Source: Propionispora sp. 2/2-37
Lineage (GTDB): Bacteria > Bacillota > Negativicutes > Propionisporales > Propionisporaceae
Reading direction: 5' to 3'
NCBI RefSeq assembly: GCF_001298735.1
Contig: NZ_CYSP01000009.1
Coordinates: forward strand, 1 to 64,000
Length of the DNA stretch: 64,000 nt
Shown here: positions 27,340 to 36,570 of the stretch, in pieces
Position numbering within the stretch: position 1 is the stretch's first letter
Layout of the letters: every line of letters starts with the position of its first letter
Made by a program: the position numbers and the translations under genes
Notes under the pieces: generated by a model
What the model was told of the DNA's origin: nothing
Seen by the model: only the letters and a program-made list of their open reading frames with translations
Databases searched by the model: none

Positions 27340-28474
27340 TAGTTTTCTTTCGCAAGAAGAAATTGACGCCTTGCTAAAGGGCGGCGATACGGCTTCATCT
27401 CCTGCGCCGCAACAAACTAGGGATTTGACGGATATAGAAAGGGACGCTCTGGGCGAGATTGGCAATATTTCTATGGGGAGTGCTGCCACTTCTTTGTCGA
27501 TTTTATTGGGAAGGCGTGTTTCTATCACGACTCCTAGAGTATCTATTTCTTCGCTGGGAGAAATACAAAACCAGTATCCCTTGCCGTATTTAGTCGTCGA
27601 AGTCGGCTACACTCAGGGAATTGCCGGTACAAATCTGTTAGCAGTCAGGGAAAACGATTCGCTGATTATTGCGGACTTGATGATGGGCAACGATGGGACT
27701 AATCCTCCGTCCGAACTGAGTGAACTTTACATGAGTGCGGTCGGCGAGGCTATGAATCAAATGATGGGTTCGGTTGCCACCTCCATGTCTACCATATTTA
27801 AGAAAAAAATTGATATTTCGCCTCCGGTAGTGAATTTAGTGGATTTTGCAACCAGTAAAAATATAAGCGATATTGCTTCGAATGATGATCATATTGTACG
27901 GGTTGCCTTTCGTATGGAAGTGGAGAATTTAATTGACAGTGAAATTATGCAGATTCTGCCGTTAGATGTTGCAAGGGAGATGGTGGATAATCTTATGAAT
28001 GCGGTGCATCCTCCGGCAGCAACAGCTGCTTCGAATGAAACCAAACAGACAGCACAGGCAGCTCCCACAGCTGCTGCGCCGGTACAAAGCCAGCCGGCAG
28101 TGGCTTATGCGCAACAAGCGGCAGGTGCTGCCCCTAAACAAGTTATTGCTTCCAATGTGCCTGTTCAGCCGGTGCAGTTTGCTCCTTTGCAGCCACAGGG
28201 TATCACAGCGGGTGACACGAATATCGGGTTGCTTCTGGATGTGCCTTTACAAGTCACTGTGGAGTTGGGGCGGACACGTAAATTGATCCGGGATATTTTA
28301 GACCTGGCACCGGGGGCTGTTGTGGAATTGGATAAACTGGCAGGAGAGCCAGTAGATATTTTGGCCAATGGCAAATTGATTGCCAAGGGTGAAGTAGTGG
28401 TAATTGACGAAAATTTTGGTGTGCGCATTACGGATATCATCAGTCCTTTAGAACGTGCAACGAGTCTTCAATAG
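27332..28474 (+). CDS. fliY: FliY: CheY-P phosphatase and FliN-like switch protein
   Basis: FliY replaces FliN in many Firmicutes and also dephosphorylates CheY. The roughly 380-residue protein has the N-terminal peptide FLSQEEIDALLKG, two CheC-type helices (EIGNISMGSAATSLS and EAMNQMMGSVATSMS, each with the Glu and Asn of the active site), an Ala/Gln/Pro linker around residues 235-285 and a C-terminal SpoA/FliN domain (LDVPLQVTVELGRTRKLI). Three in-frame ATGs exist; 27332 has the best spacing to GAGGGAG. Both phosphatase centres look intact. Confidence 0.94.
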   Translation: MNDSFLSQEEIDALLKGGDTASSPAPQQTRDLTDIERDALGEIGNISMGSAATSLSILLGRRVSITTPRVSISSLGEIQNQYPLPYLVVEVGYTQGIAGTNLLAVRENDSLIIADLMMGNDGTNPPSELSELYMSAVGEAMNQMMGSVATSMSTIFKKKIDISPPVVNLVDFATSKNISDIASNDDHIVRVAFRMEVENLIDSEIMQILPLDVAREMVDNLMNAVHPPAATAASNETKQTAQAAPTAAAPVQSQPAVAYAQQAAGAAPKQVIASNVPVQPVQFAPLQPQGITAGDTNIGLLLDVPLQVTVELGRTRKLIRDILDLAPGAVVELDKLAGEPVDILANGKLIAKGEVVVIDENFGVRITDIISPLERATSLQ

Positions 28475-28540
28475 GATAATCGATAATATGATGTACTTAT
28501 CATGGTTATTATTTAATTTTAAGTTAGGAGAGATTTACAC

Positions 28541-28903
28541 ATGGCAACAAAGGTATTGGTTGTAGATGACGCGGCGTTTATGAGAATGATGATTAAAGAT
28601 ATTTTATCGAAAAACGGTTATGAAATTGTCGGCGAAGCAGAAAATGGATTGAAAGCTGTGGAAAAGTGGCAGGAACTACATCCTGATCTTACAACTATGG
28701 ATATTACCATGCCCGAAATGGATGGTATCACAGCCGTAAAAGAAATTAAAAAGCTGGATCCCAATGCAAAAGTGATTATGTGCAGCGCTATGGGACAACA
28801 AGCGATGGTTATAGAAGCAATTCAGTCCGGTGCACGGGATTTCATTGTAAAACCGTTTCAGCCTGATCGTGTATTGGAAGCGGTCCGTAAAGCTATTGGT
28901 TAA
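28541..28903 (+). CDS. cheY: Chemotaxis response regulator CheY
   Basis: This 120-residue single receiver domain has the acidic pair DD near residue 10, phospho-acceptor Asp54 in TMDITMPEMDG, the Ser/Thr in CSAMGQ and Lys in KPF. It is phosphorylated by CheA and signals to FliM. Its stop overlaps the fliO start by one base. Confidence 0.95.
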   Translation: MATKVLVVDDAAFMRMMIKDILSKNGYEIVGEAENGLKAVEKWQELHPDLTTMDITMPEMDGITAVKEIKKLDPNAKVIMCSAMGQQAMVIEAIQSGARDFIVKPFQPDRVLEAVRKAIG

Positions 28904-29445
28904 TGATGTTTAGAAGAACATTGTTTTTATTGCTGCTTGTCTGTTTTGTCGCTGCGATATTGCCGGAAACTGTTTTGGCTGAGGATTCAAGCAGAGCTTA
29001 CTTACAATATCAGGATCCTAAGCCGCCGGAGGTGTCATGGGTCTCTTCCGTAGCCTATGTTTTTTCTTTATTGATCACTTTTGCGGTTGTTTTGCTGCTG
29101 GCATATTTTGCTTCGCGCTTTGTGGGACAAAAGATGGGAAAAGTATCCGCAGCTTCTGGCGGACAGGTTTTACGGACAATACCTCTTGGGGGCAACCGGG
29201 GAATTTATGTTGTCGAGATTGCGGGTAAAGTTCTTGTACTCGGCGTCACAGATCATGCGATTGCGTTATTGCAGGAAATTACAGCTGAAGAGGAAATTGC
29301 AAAGCTTAAAAATATGTCTGACGCCATGCCCGCAAGTCAGTTTGAGACCTTATTGCAAAAACAGCTTACCTCTTTGCAGCAGATGACACACAAGTTTCCT
29401 GGAGTTTTTGGCTCTCGTCAGGATAATGACCGTGGGAAGAGGTAG
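28903..29445 (+). CDS. fliO: Flagellar biosynthesis protein FliO
   Basis: FliO helps FliP assemble into the export gate. The 180-residue protein has a cleavable-looking signal (LFLLLLVCFVAAILPETVLA), a second hydrophobic segment (VSSVAYVFSLLITFAVVLLL) and the cytoplasmic FliO core (VLRTIPLGGNRGIYVVEIAG). Two adjacent ATGs are possible starts. Location between cheY and fliP fits. Confidence 0.88.
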   Translation: MMFRRTLFLLLLVCFVAAILPETVLAEDSSRAYLQYQDPKPPEVSWVSSVAYVFSLLITFAVVLLLAYFASRFVGQKMGKVSAASGGQVLRTIPLGGNRGIYVVEIAGKVLVLGVTDHAIALLQEITAEEEIAKLKNMSDAMPASQFETLLQKQLTSLQQMTHKFPGVFGSRQDNDRGKR

Positions 29446-29450
29446 GGAAA

Positions 29451-30221
29451 GTGTCAAAATATGCAAAAAAGATAATAATCATCGTATTGGCGGGACTAAC
29501 CGTAACGGCTGTTTCTTTCTCAGTAGGCTCGGCAGCTCCCCTGGTACCTTTTCCTAGTGTAAATATTGGTGTGAATTCAGCTGATAATCCGCAGGATGTG
29601 GCACTTAGCCTGCAACTGTTGTTTATGCTGACGATTTTATCCATAGCACCTTCGATATTAATTATGATGACTTCGTTTACTCGTATCATCGTAGTATTAT
29701 CTTTCTTGAGGAGTGCCCTGGCCACGCAACAGATGCCGCCCAACCAGGTTCTGGTTGGCTTGGCTTTGTTTTTAACCTTTTTTACCATGTCGCCTTATAT
29801 TGATCAAATGAACAGGAACTCTCTGCAGCCCTATTTAGCAGGACAGATTACTCAGACTGTTGCTATGGAAGAGGCCGCTAAACCAATGCGGGAGTTTATG
29901 TTTAAGCAGACTCGCGAAAATGATCTGGCATTGTTTGTAAATTTATCGGAAGGTGAACGTCCAAGTTCGCCGGAGGATGTACCGACCACTACACTGATAC
30001 CGGCTTTTATTATCAGCGAGTTGAAAACAGCTTTTCAAATTGGATTTTTATTGTATATACCGTTTATTGTTATTGATATGGTAGTTGCCAGTACGCTGAT
30101 GGCCATGGGGATGATGATGGTGCCTCCGGCCATGATTTCGCTTCCTTTTAAGATCATGTTGTTTATATTGGTGGACGGCTGGCATCTAGTAGTTCGATCT
30201 TTAATTGCTAGTTTTAAATAA
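29451..30221 (+). CDS. fliP: Flagellar export gate protein FliP
   Basis: The 256-residue membrane protein starts with a signal peptide and shows the FliP signatures TSFTRIIVVLSFLRSAL, LALFLTFFTMSP and IPAFIISELKTAFQIGF. Together with FliQ and FliR it forms the export channel. GTG start with a GAGGTAGGG site. Confidence 0.97.
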   Translation: MSKYAKKIIIIVLAGLTVTAVSFSVGSAAPLVPFPSVNIGVNSADNPQDVALSLQLLFMLTILSIAPSILIMMTSFTRIIVVLSFLRSALATQQMPPNQVLVGLALFLTFFTMSPYIDQMNRNSLQPYLAGQITQTVAMEEAAKPMREFMFKQTRENDLALFVNLSEGERPSSPEDVPTTTLIPAFIISELKTAFQIGFLLYIPFIVIDMVVASTLMAMGMMMVPPAMISLPFKIMLFILVDGWHLVVRSLIASFK

Positions 30222-30238
30222 ATGGGCTGGGAGTGGCG

Positions 30239-30514
30239 ATGTATATGTCTAGTGACCTGACAATACAGATTGGACGGGATGCGTTATATATGGTGTTGAT
30301 GATTTCTGCTCCTATGCTGGGACTTGGACTTTTGGTAGGAGTTCTTGTCAGTATTTTTCAGGCTACGACACAGATTCAGGAACAAACCCTTGCTTTTATT
30401 CCCAAAATTGTTGCTATTTTTGTTGCTATTTTGGTTTTTGGCCCCTGGATGCTTAGTTTGATGATTGATTATACACGTGAAATTATTGTCAGTATGCCGA
30501 ACATTATTCGGTGA
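30239..30514 (+). CDS. fliQ: Flagellar export gate protein FliQ
   Basis: This 91-residue protein has two membrane helices and the family segment GLLVGVLVSIFQATTQIQEQ followed by TLAFIPKI. ATG 30239 has 5-nt spacing to CTGGGAG; the GTG at 30233 overlaps it. Confidence 0.95.
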   Translation: MYMSSDLTIQIGRDALYMVLMISAPMLGLGLLVGVLVSIFQATTQIQEQTLAFIPKIVAIFVAILVFGPWMLSLMIDYTREIIVSMPNIIR

Positions 30515-30522
30515 CGGCATTC

Positions 30523-30550
30523 CCCTGTCAGGAATTTGTGCTTGACAGGG
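30523..30550 (+). terminator. Terminator-like hairpin between fliQ and fliR
   Basis: CCCTGTCA (30523-30530) pairs perfectly with TGACAGGG (30543-30550), followed by only three T. It lies inside the export-gene run, so complete termination is unlikely; attenuation or mRNA processing is a better guess. Confidence 0.45.
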
Positions 30551-30583
30551 TTTCATGATTCTTCGCCGGGGTGGTAATAACAG

Positions 30584-31363
30584 TTGGACATTTTTTCAAT
30601 GATGGAAGGTCAGTTAGGTGTGTTTTTACTGATTTTCACGCGCGTTAGCGGAATGTTTGTCACGGCGCCGGTATTTGGCAGCCGGAATCTCCCGGTTTAT
30701 GCTAAAGCAGGATTGGCGCTGGCTTTGACCTATATTTTATTTCCTCTTTTTTTTAACACTGATATTCAGATTCCGGATGCAATTTTACCCTATTCACTGC
30801 TGGTACTAAAGGAATTTGTCGTAGGCTTGCTTTTAGGCTTTGTTAGTTCTATGGTTTTTTATACGGTACAGATGTCCGGACATTTACTTGATATGCAAAT
30901 TGGTTTTGGAATTGTCAATACAATCGATCCAACGAATGGGCAACAAATCCCTCTTGTCGGTAATTTTAAGTATATTTTGGCTTTATTGATCTTTTTGGCA
31001 ATTAACGGACATCATGTATTATTGGCGGCACTTTTTTCCAGTTTTAAAATGATACCGTTAACACAGGTTATTTTACACAATACCCTGGCCGATATTTTTG
31101 TTGATATCATCAGCCAGAGTTTTGTCATAGCGTTTAAAATCTGTATACCCGTTATTGTGGCCTTACTGCTTATGGATATAGCGCTAGGGATCTTAGCAAG
31201 AACCATGCCGCAGATGAATATTTTTGTTGTGGGTATTCCAGGTAAAATCATTATTGGTGTTTTTGTGTTATCGTTGGCTTTGCCGTTTTATATTTTATTT
31301 CTGGAAGTGGCGTTTAATGGAATGTACAGCGATATCTACCGTATCTTGTCCAATTTGTCCTAA
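30584..31363 (+). CDS. fliR: Flagellar export gate protein FliR
   Basis: This 259-residue multi-spanning protein shows LLIFTRVSGMFVTAPVFGSR at the N-terminus and the GFVSSMVFYTVQMSGHLLDM block typical of FliR. The start is TTG behind GGGGTGG. Its 3' end overlaps the most likely start of flhB. Confidence 0.95.
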   Translation: MDIFSMMEGQLGVFLLIFTRVSGMFVTAPVFGSRNLPVYAKAGLALALTYILFPLFFNTDIQIPDAILPYSLLVLKEFVVGLLLGFVSSMVFYTVQMSGHLLDMQIGFGIVNTIDPTNGQQIPLVGNFKYILALLIFLAINGHHVLLAALFSSFKMIPLTQVILHNTLADIFVDIISQSFVIAFKICIPVIVALLLMDIALGILARTMPQMNIFVVGIPGKIIIGVFVLSLALPFYILFLEVAFNGMYSDIYRILSNLS

Positions 31364-32465
31364 AGGCGGGCAGGACAGTTATAGACTTAGTGAGCTAGAC
31401 CTGCAGTTTTTTAATGAAGAAAAAACAGAGGACCCTACAGCCAAACGTCAGCAAGAAGCCCGGGATAAAGGGCAGATTGCCAAAAGCATGGAGATTAATT
31501 CTGTTTTTATTATCATGGTGGCGTTCTTGGCTCTTAAAGCTTTTGGGACTCATATATATTCTGAACTTACGGGGTTTATGATTTTACTTTTTTCATATTC
31601 TACGGCGGATTTTACAGTTAATTCACTTCAGCATCTTTTTATGGAAGCTAGTATGGTGTTTGTAAGAACCTGTTTTCCTATTATGCTGATTATTATGATT
31701 ACGGCGCTGGCCGTTAATTATGTGCAGGTTGGTTTTTTGTTTTCTCTGCAGCCGTTGATGCCCTCGCTGGATAAAATTAACTTTAATCCGGCTAAAGCTT
31801 TGCAAAAGATTTTTTCCAAACGGTCACTGGCCGAATTGTTTAAATCATGCTGTAAGGTTGCGATTATCGGCTATTTTATTTATCGCTTTGCTGCCAGGGA
31901 AACCTTGCAGGTGCCTCAGCTTGTGAGTGCCGATCTTCTTGATTCGCTGCAGGTTGTTGCCAGTCTGGTGCTGAATCTGGTTTATCAAATTTCTGCGGTT
32001 ATGCTGATTCTGGCTGCTCTGGACTATTTCTATCAAGGCTGGGAATATAAAAATAATCTTAAAATGACCAAACATGAGGTAAAGGAGGAGTTTAAACAGT
32101 CGGAAGGCAATCCGCAGATTAAAGGTAAAATCAGGGAACGTCAGCGTGCTATGGCCATGCGGCGTATGATGCAGGAGATTCCCCATGCCGATGTGGTGGT
32201 CACTAATCCTACTCACTATGCGGTTGCATTGAAATATGATAAAGAAATGCCGGCACCCATGGTTATTGCCAAAGGGCAGGATTTGCTGGCGCAGCGTATT
32301 AAAGAGATAGCAAAGGAGCACCATGTTGCTATTGTTGAAAATAAGCCTTTGGCACGAACTCTTTTTAGTGCTACCGAGATCGGTGAAATCATTCCGCAAG
32401 ATTTATATCAGGCGGTTGCTGAAGTTCTTGCCTATGTGTATAAATTGAAAAAACGTCTTTCGTGA
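31317..32465 (+). CDS. flhB: Flagellar export switch protein FlhB
   Basis: FlhB changes export specificity after FliK signals that the hook is complete. The protein has four membrane helices and the self-cleavage motif NPTH in VVVTNPTHYAVAL. Family members usually begin a few residues before LDLQFF. Here no ATG, GTG or TTG lies just upstream of that point, so the nearest in-frame start is ATG 31317 with GGAAG 9 nt before it. That gives 382 residues, adds a Cys-containing head (CPICPKGG) and overlaps fliR by 47 nt. The function is certain, the start is not. Confidence 0.9.
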   Translation: MECTAISTVSCPICPKGGQDSYRLSELDLQFFNEEKTEDPTAKRQQEARDKGQIAKSMEINSVFIIMVAFLALKAFGTHIYSELTGFMILLFSYSTADFTVNSLQHLFMEASMVFVRTCFPIMLIIMITALAVNYVQVGFLFSLQPLMPSLDKINFNPAKALQKIFSKRSLAELFKSCCKVAIIGYFIYRFAARETLQVPQLVSADLLDSLQVVASLVLNLVYQISAVMLILAALDYFYQGWEYKNNLKMTKHEVKEEFKQSEGNPQIKGKIRERQRAMAMRRMMQEIPHADVVVTNPTHYAVALKYDKEMPAPMVIAKGQDLLAQRIKEIAKEHHVAIVENKPLARTLFSATEIGEIIPQDLYQAVAEVLAYVYKLKKRLS

Positions 32466-32482
32466 GCACAATGTAATTGTGC
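32466..32482 (+). repeat. Short hairpin between flhB and flhA
   Basis: GCACAAT (32466-32472) and ATTGTGC (32476-32482) form a perfect 7-bp stem with a 3-nt loop immediately after the flhB stop. There is no T-run. Confidence 0.5.
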
Positions 32483-32509
32483 CTGAAGTTGTAAAAGGAG
32501 CGGAAGGAT

Positions 32510-34573
32510 TTGGCTATTCAAACATCGCCGTTTGCTAGAATCTTAAAATATAGTGATATCTTAATTGCACTTGCCATCATCACTATTGTTGTGATGATGA
32601 TTATTCCATTGCCGCCGCTGCTTTTAGACCTGTTTTTATCACTTAATATTACCTTGGGATTGGTTATTGTCATGGTGGCCGTATATACGGTTAATCCGCT
32701 GGATTTTTCTGTTTTTCCCTCGTTGCTTCTTATCACCACTTTATTTCGTCTGGCGCTGAATGTTTCTTCCACACGGTTAATCCTGCTGGACGGGTACGCC
32801 GGTGATGTGATCCTGGCGTTTGGTAATTTTGTGGTTGGCGGTAATGCGGTAATTGGCTTTATTATTTTCGTTGTATTGATCATTATCCAATTTATTGTTA
32901 TTACTAAAGGGGCGGAACGGGTTGCTGAAGTTGCCGCACGCTTTACGCTGGACGCTATGCCTGGCAAGCAGATGAGTATTGATGCCGATTTGAACGCCGG
33001 CCTGATTACGGATGCCGAGGCGCGTCAGCGAAGAAAAAACATACAACAGGAAGCTGATTTTTATGGAGCCATGGATGGTGCCAGTAAGTTCGTAAAGGGA
33101 GATGCCATTGCCGCCATCATCATTATTATAATTAACATTGTCGGCGGTTTTGTTATTGGTATGTGGCAGCGGAATATGGATGTTTTGCAAGCTTTGCAGA
33201 ACTATACCTTGCTGACAGTTGGTGAAGGTCTGGTTAATCAGATACCGGCTCTTTTGATTTCCACCGCTACCGGTATTGTGGTAACTCGGGCGGCATCCGA
33301 ATCCAACCTGGGGCATGATCTCTCCAGCCAAATATTTGCAAATTCAAGGGTATTCTTTATTGTTGCCGGAGTATTGGCTCTATTGGGGGTGGTTCCGGGA
33401 TTGCCGGGTATTCCGTTTTTGGTGCTTGCAGCGATTCTTTTTTCCATTGGCTATGTCTTGCACCGTAATGTGAAAACAAAAGCGGCAGCGGAAGTTAATA
33501 ATCAGGAGGAAAAGGAAAAAGAGGAAGTTCGCAAACCCGAAAATATTGTTTCGTTGTTGCAGGTGGATCCCATGGAACTGGAGATTGGCTACAGCCTGAT
33601 TCCAATGGTTGACGTCGGACAGGGCGGTGATTTACTGGATCGTGTTGTAATGATTCGCCGGCAGTGTGCATTGGAACTGGGGCTGGTAGTTCCGACCATC
33701 CGGATTCGCGATAATATTCAGTTAAAGCCCAACGTGTATATTATAAAATTAAGAGGGATTGAGATAGCCAAGGGAGAATTACTGCTTGATCACTATTTGG
33801 CAATGAATCCAGGGACTGTGTTTGAAGAGATGTCTGGAGTCCAGACGGTTGAGCCGGCTTTTGGCCTTCCGGCATTATGGATTCAGGAAACTGAACGTGA
33901 AAAAGCGGAGTTGGCTGGGTATACAGTTGTTGATCCGGTCTCGGTTTTGGCTACACACTTGACGGAAGTTATTAAAAACTTCTCCTTTGAAATTTTGGGC
34001 AGACAAGAAGTTCAGACTTTAATTGACGGTGTTAAACAAAATAATGCTGCTTTAGTCGAAGAACTGGTTCCGAATCTTTTATCGATTGGGGAAATACAGA
34101 AGGTTTTAGCAAATCTTTTGCGAGAACGTATTTCTATCCGTGATATGGTAACGATTCTGTCAACACTCTGCGACTATGCCGGTTTAAGCAAAGACACGGA
34201 AGTGTTGTCGGAGTATGTGCGCCATTCCCTGGCTCGTCAGATTTCCCGCCAGCATGCGCCTAGTAATACATTAGCTTGTCTGACAATTGACCCGCAACTG
34301 GAAAATAAAATTTCATCTTCGGTACAACGCACGGAACGGGGATCTTTTGTGGCACTAGACCCCAAGGAAATGCAGTCTTTGGTGAAGAATTTGAATACTG
34401 AGCTGATGAAATTGACTAATATGGGATATCCGCCTTTGGTTTTGGTCAGTCCCGCCGTCCGTTTATATTTTCGTAAATTGACGGAACGGGTTGCACCTAC
34501 GCTTACAGTTCTTTCTTATGCCGAATTGGAACCCAAAGTAGAGATTCAGGCGTTAGGGATGGTGAAGTTATAA
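32510..34573 (+). CDS. flhA: Flagellar export protein FlhA
   Basis: FlhA is the nonameric ring that receives substrate-chaperone complexes. The 687-residue protein has about eight membrane helices in the first 330 residues, with the FHIPEP-type segment PSLLLITTLFRLALNVSSTR and AERVAEVAARFTLDAMPGKQ, and a large cytoplasmic domain. The start is TTG with AAGGAGCGGAAGG upstream. Confidence 0.97.
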   Translation: MAIQTSPFARILKYSDILIALAIITIVVMMIIPLPPLLLDLFLSLNITLGLVIVMVAVYTVNPLDFSVFPSLLLITTLFRLALNVSSTRLILLDGYAGDVILAFGNFVVGGNAVIGFIIFVVLIIIQFIVITKGAERVAEVAARFTLDAMPGKQMSIDADLNAGLITDAEARQRRKNIQQEADFYGAMDGASKFVKGDAIAAIIIIIINIVGGFVIGMWQRNMDVLQALQNYTLLTVGEGLVNQIPALLISTATGIVVTRAASESNLGHDLSSQIFANSRVFFIVAGVLALLGVVPGLPGIPFLVLAAILFSIGYVLHRNVKTKAAAEVNNQEEKEKEEVRKPENIVSLLQVDPMELEIGYSLIPMVDVGQGGDLLDRVVMIRRQCALELGLVVPTIRIRDNIQLKPNVYIIKLRGIEIAKGELLLDHYLAMNPGTVFEEMSGVQTVEPAFGLPALWIQETEREKAELAGYTVVDPVSVLATHLTEVIKNFSFEILGRQEVQTLIDGVKQNNAALVEELVPNLLSIGEIQKVLANLLRERISIRDMVTILSTLCDYAGLSKDTEVLSEYVRHSLARQISRQHAPSNTLACLTIDPQLENKISSSVQRTERGSFVALDPKEMQSLVKNLNTELMKLTNMGYPPLVLVSPAVRLYFRKLTERVAPTLTVLSYAELEPKVEIQALGMVKL

Positions 34574-35665
34574 TTGAAAGTGAAAATTTTTACCGCTGCG
34601 TCAATGCAGGAAGGTATGGCTCAGATAAAGAATGAATTGGGCCGGGACGCTGTAATTTTGCATACCCGGCCTTTGCGTAAAGGCGGAGTTTTTGGTTTTT
34701 TTAGCAAGAAGATTATTGAGATTACTGCTGCCGTGGAATCGGCACCTGAACCAAAACCGGTGATTAAAAAACAGCCAATTATAGAATCGCGCAATCCCAG
34801 TGAGACACAAATTACGGCCGTACAGCTTGAACTTGGCAACATGCGCAAAATGTTGGAACAGGTTCTGCATAAAATACCGGCGGCAGCAGAACCGCGTTCG
34901 CCTTTGTGCGGTTTGCTGGAGAAAAATGACATAGATCATCACGTTGCTGAAAAACTCCTTAATGATTTGATAAGCGAAGGTCATAGTTACAGTCCGGACT
35001 CGATTAAAGCAGAGCAGGTTTTGCTTGATCGTTTAGGTGCTTGCCTGCAGCGGGTGGAAGAAATCAAGGTGACGCCTGGCACTACGAAGACAGTTGCCTT
35101 TATCGGCCCTACCGGTGTGGGGAAAACCACAACGATAGCTAAGTTAGCGGCGAATTTCGTGATCAAAGAGGGGCGTAAAGTAGCGTTAATTACAGCTGAT
35201 ACCTATCGTATTTCGGCTGTCGAGCAGCTAAAAACCTATGCGGATATTATTGGTGTTCCATTGGATATCGTTTACACCCCGGACGAATTGAAGGGTGCTA
35301 TGTACCGTCATCAAGACAAAGATCTGCTCTTTGTGGATACAGCCGGGCGAAGCCCTAAAAATCAGTATCAGTTGGCAGAACTTCAGGCATTGCTTGAGAC
35401 GGATCCATATATTGAAACCCATCTGGTATTAAGCATGACAACGAAGTATAAGGATGCGCTGGATATTGTACGTAAATTTTCCTGTTGCTCACCACAGAAA
35501 TTTCTTTTTACCAAGGTAGACGAAACCAGCAACATCGGAACAATGCTTAATCTGCTATATCAGTTTCCGGTTGCTCTTTCTTATGTAACTACCGGGCAGA
35601 ATGTACCCGATGATATTGAGTTGGCGGATCCTGGAAAGTTGGTCAGTATGATCTTAAAGGAGTAA
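34574..35665 (+). CDS. flhF: Signal-recognition-type GTPase FlhF
   Basis: FlhF helps choose where flagella are built. The 363-residue protein has an N-terminal basic part, a variable linker and an NG GTPase domain with P-loop [14 protein letters not shown] from residue 178, DTYRISAVEQL and DTAGRSPKN. The TTG start follows the flhA stop without a gap, so translation is probably coupled. Confidence 0.95.
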   Translation: MKVKIFTAASMQEGMAQIKNELGRDAVILHTRPLRKGGVFGFFSKKIIEITAAVESAPEPKPVIKKQPIIESRNPSETQITAVQLELGNMRKMLEQVLHKIPAAAEPRSPLCGLLEKNDIDHHVAEKLLNDLISEGHSYSPDSIKAEQVLLDRLGACLQRVEEIKVTPGTTKTVAFIGPTGVGKTTTIAKLAANFVIKEGRKVALITADTYRISAVEQLKTYADIIGVPLDIVYTPDELKGAMYRHQDKDLLFVDTAGRSPKNQYQLAELQALLETDPYIETHLVLSMTTKYKDALDIVRKFSCCSPQKFLFTKVDETSNIGTMLNLLYQFPVALSYVTTGQNVPDDIELADPGKLVSMILKE

Positions 35666-35667
35666 CT

Positions 35668-36549
35668 ATGCGGGATCAAGCAGAAAGGTTAAGACAAATT
35701 GTACAACAAAACCGTTATGCCGCTGGTACGTTAAAATATTCGGGAATGAAGTCCAGTACCCGTGTGATTGCGATTACCAGTGGTAAGGGCGGAGTGGGTA
35801 AAACTAATTTTTCTGTAAATCTGGCTTTAGCGCTATCTAATTTAGGACAGAAGATACTTGTTCTGGATGCAGATTTGGGAATGGCTAATGTAGATGTACT
35901 TTTCGGTTGCCCAGCGACCTATAATCTTTTCAATTTAGTAGAAGATCAGATTGGCATTGAAGATATTACCGTAGACGGACCACGGGGCATAAAGTTTTTG
36001 TCCGGCGGTTCAGGAATTTATGATTTGGCCAATTTGAGCCAGACACAGTTGCAGCATATTATCAGCCAGCTCAGCTTGCTGGATCACTGGGCAGATATCA
36101 TTTTAGTGGATACAGGAGCGGGAATTAACCGTAATGTAGTGGAATTTGTCCTGGCTGCCGATGAGGTTATTATCATTACTACGCCCGAACCTACGGCCAT
36201 TACAGATGCTTATGCCATGATGAAGGTAGCCGGACAACAGGGTTGTTCGGCGCTTAAACTGATAATCAATCGTGTTGTTGACAGGCAAGAAGGAATGGAT
36301 GCTGTCGATAATCTTATTCACGCTGCCCGGCGTTTTTTGCAATTGCAGGTTGAGCATTTAGGATTTATTTATGAAGATATCAATATGCGTAAAGCTGTTA
36401 GGCAGCAAACACCATTGCTGTTGGCTTATCCGGAGAGTGTTTCTTCGTGTTGCATTGAGGGAATTGCACGAAAGTTATTGTATCATGGCGAAATTTCTCA
36501 TACGAAAGGATTAAGAGGCTTCTTAAGTCGCTTTTTTCATATTATTTGA
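35668..36549 (+). CDS. flhG: MinD-like ATPase FlhG (YlxH/FleN)
   Basis: FlhG limits flagellar number with FlhF. The 293-residue protein has an N-terminal motif DQAERLRQIV with the activating glutamine, a deviant Walker A SGKGGVGKT starting near residue 38, LDADLGMANVDVLFG and a basic amphipathic C-terminal helix (GFLSRFFHII). It starts right after flhF with AAGGAG. Confidence 0.95.
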   Translation: MRDQAERLRQIVQQNRYAAGTLKYSGMKSSTRVIAITSGKGGVGKTNFSVNLALALSNLGQKILVLDADLGMANVDVLFGCPATYNLFNLVEDQIGIEDITVDGPRGIKFLSGGSGIYDLANLSQTQLQHIISQLSLLDHWADIILVDTGAGINRNVVEFVLAADEVIIITTPEPTAITDAYAMMKVAGQQGCSALKLIINRVVDRQEGMDAVDNLIHAARRFLQLQVEHLGFIYEDINMRKAVRQQTPLLLAYPESVSSCCIEGIARKLLYHGEISHTKGLRGFLSRFFHII

Positions 36550-36570
36550 TATTGGCAAGGAGGAATAGTT

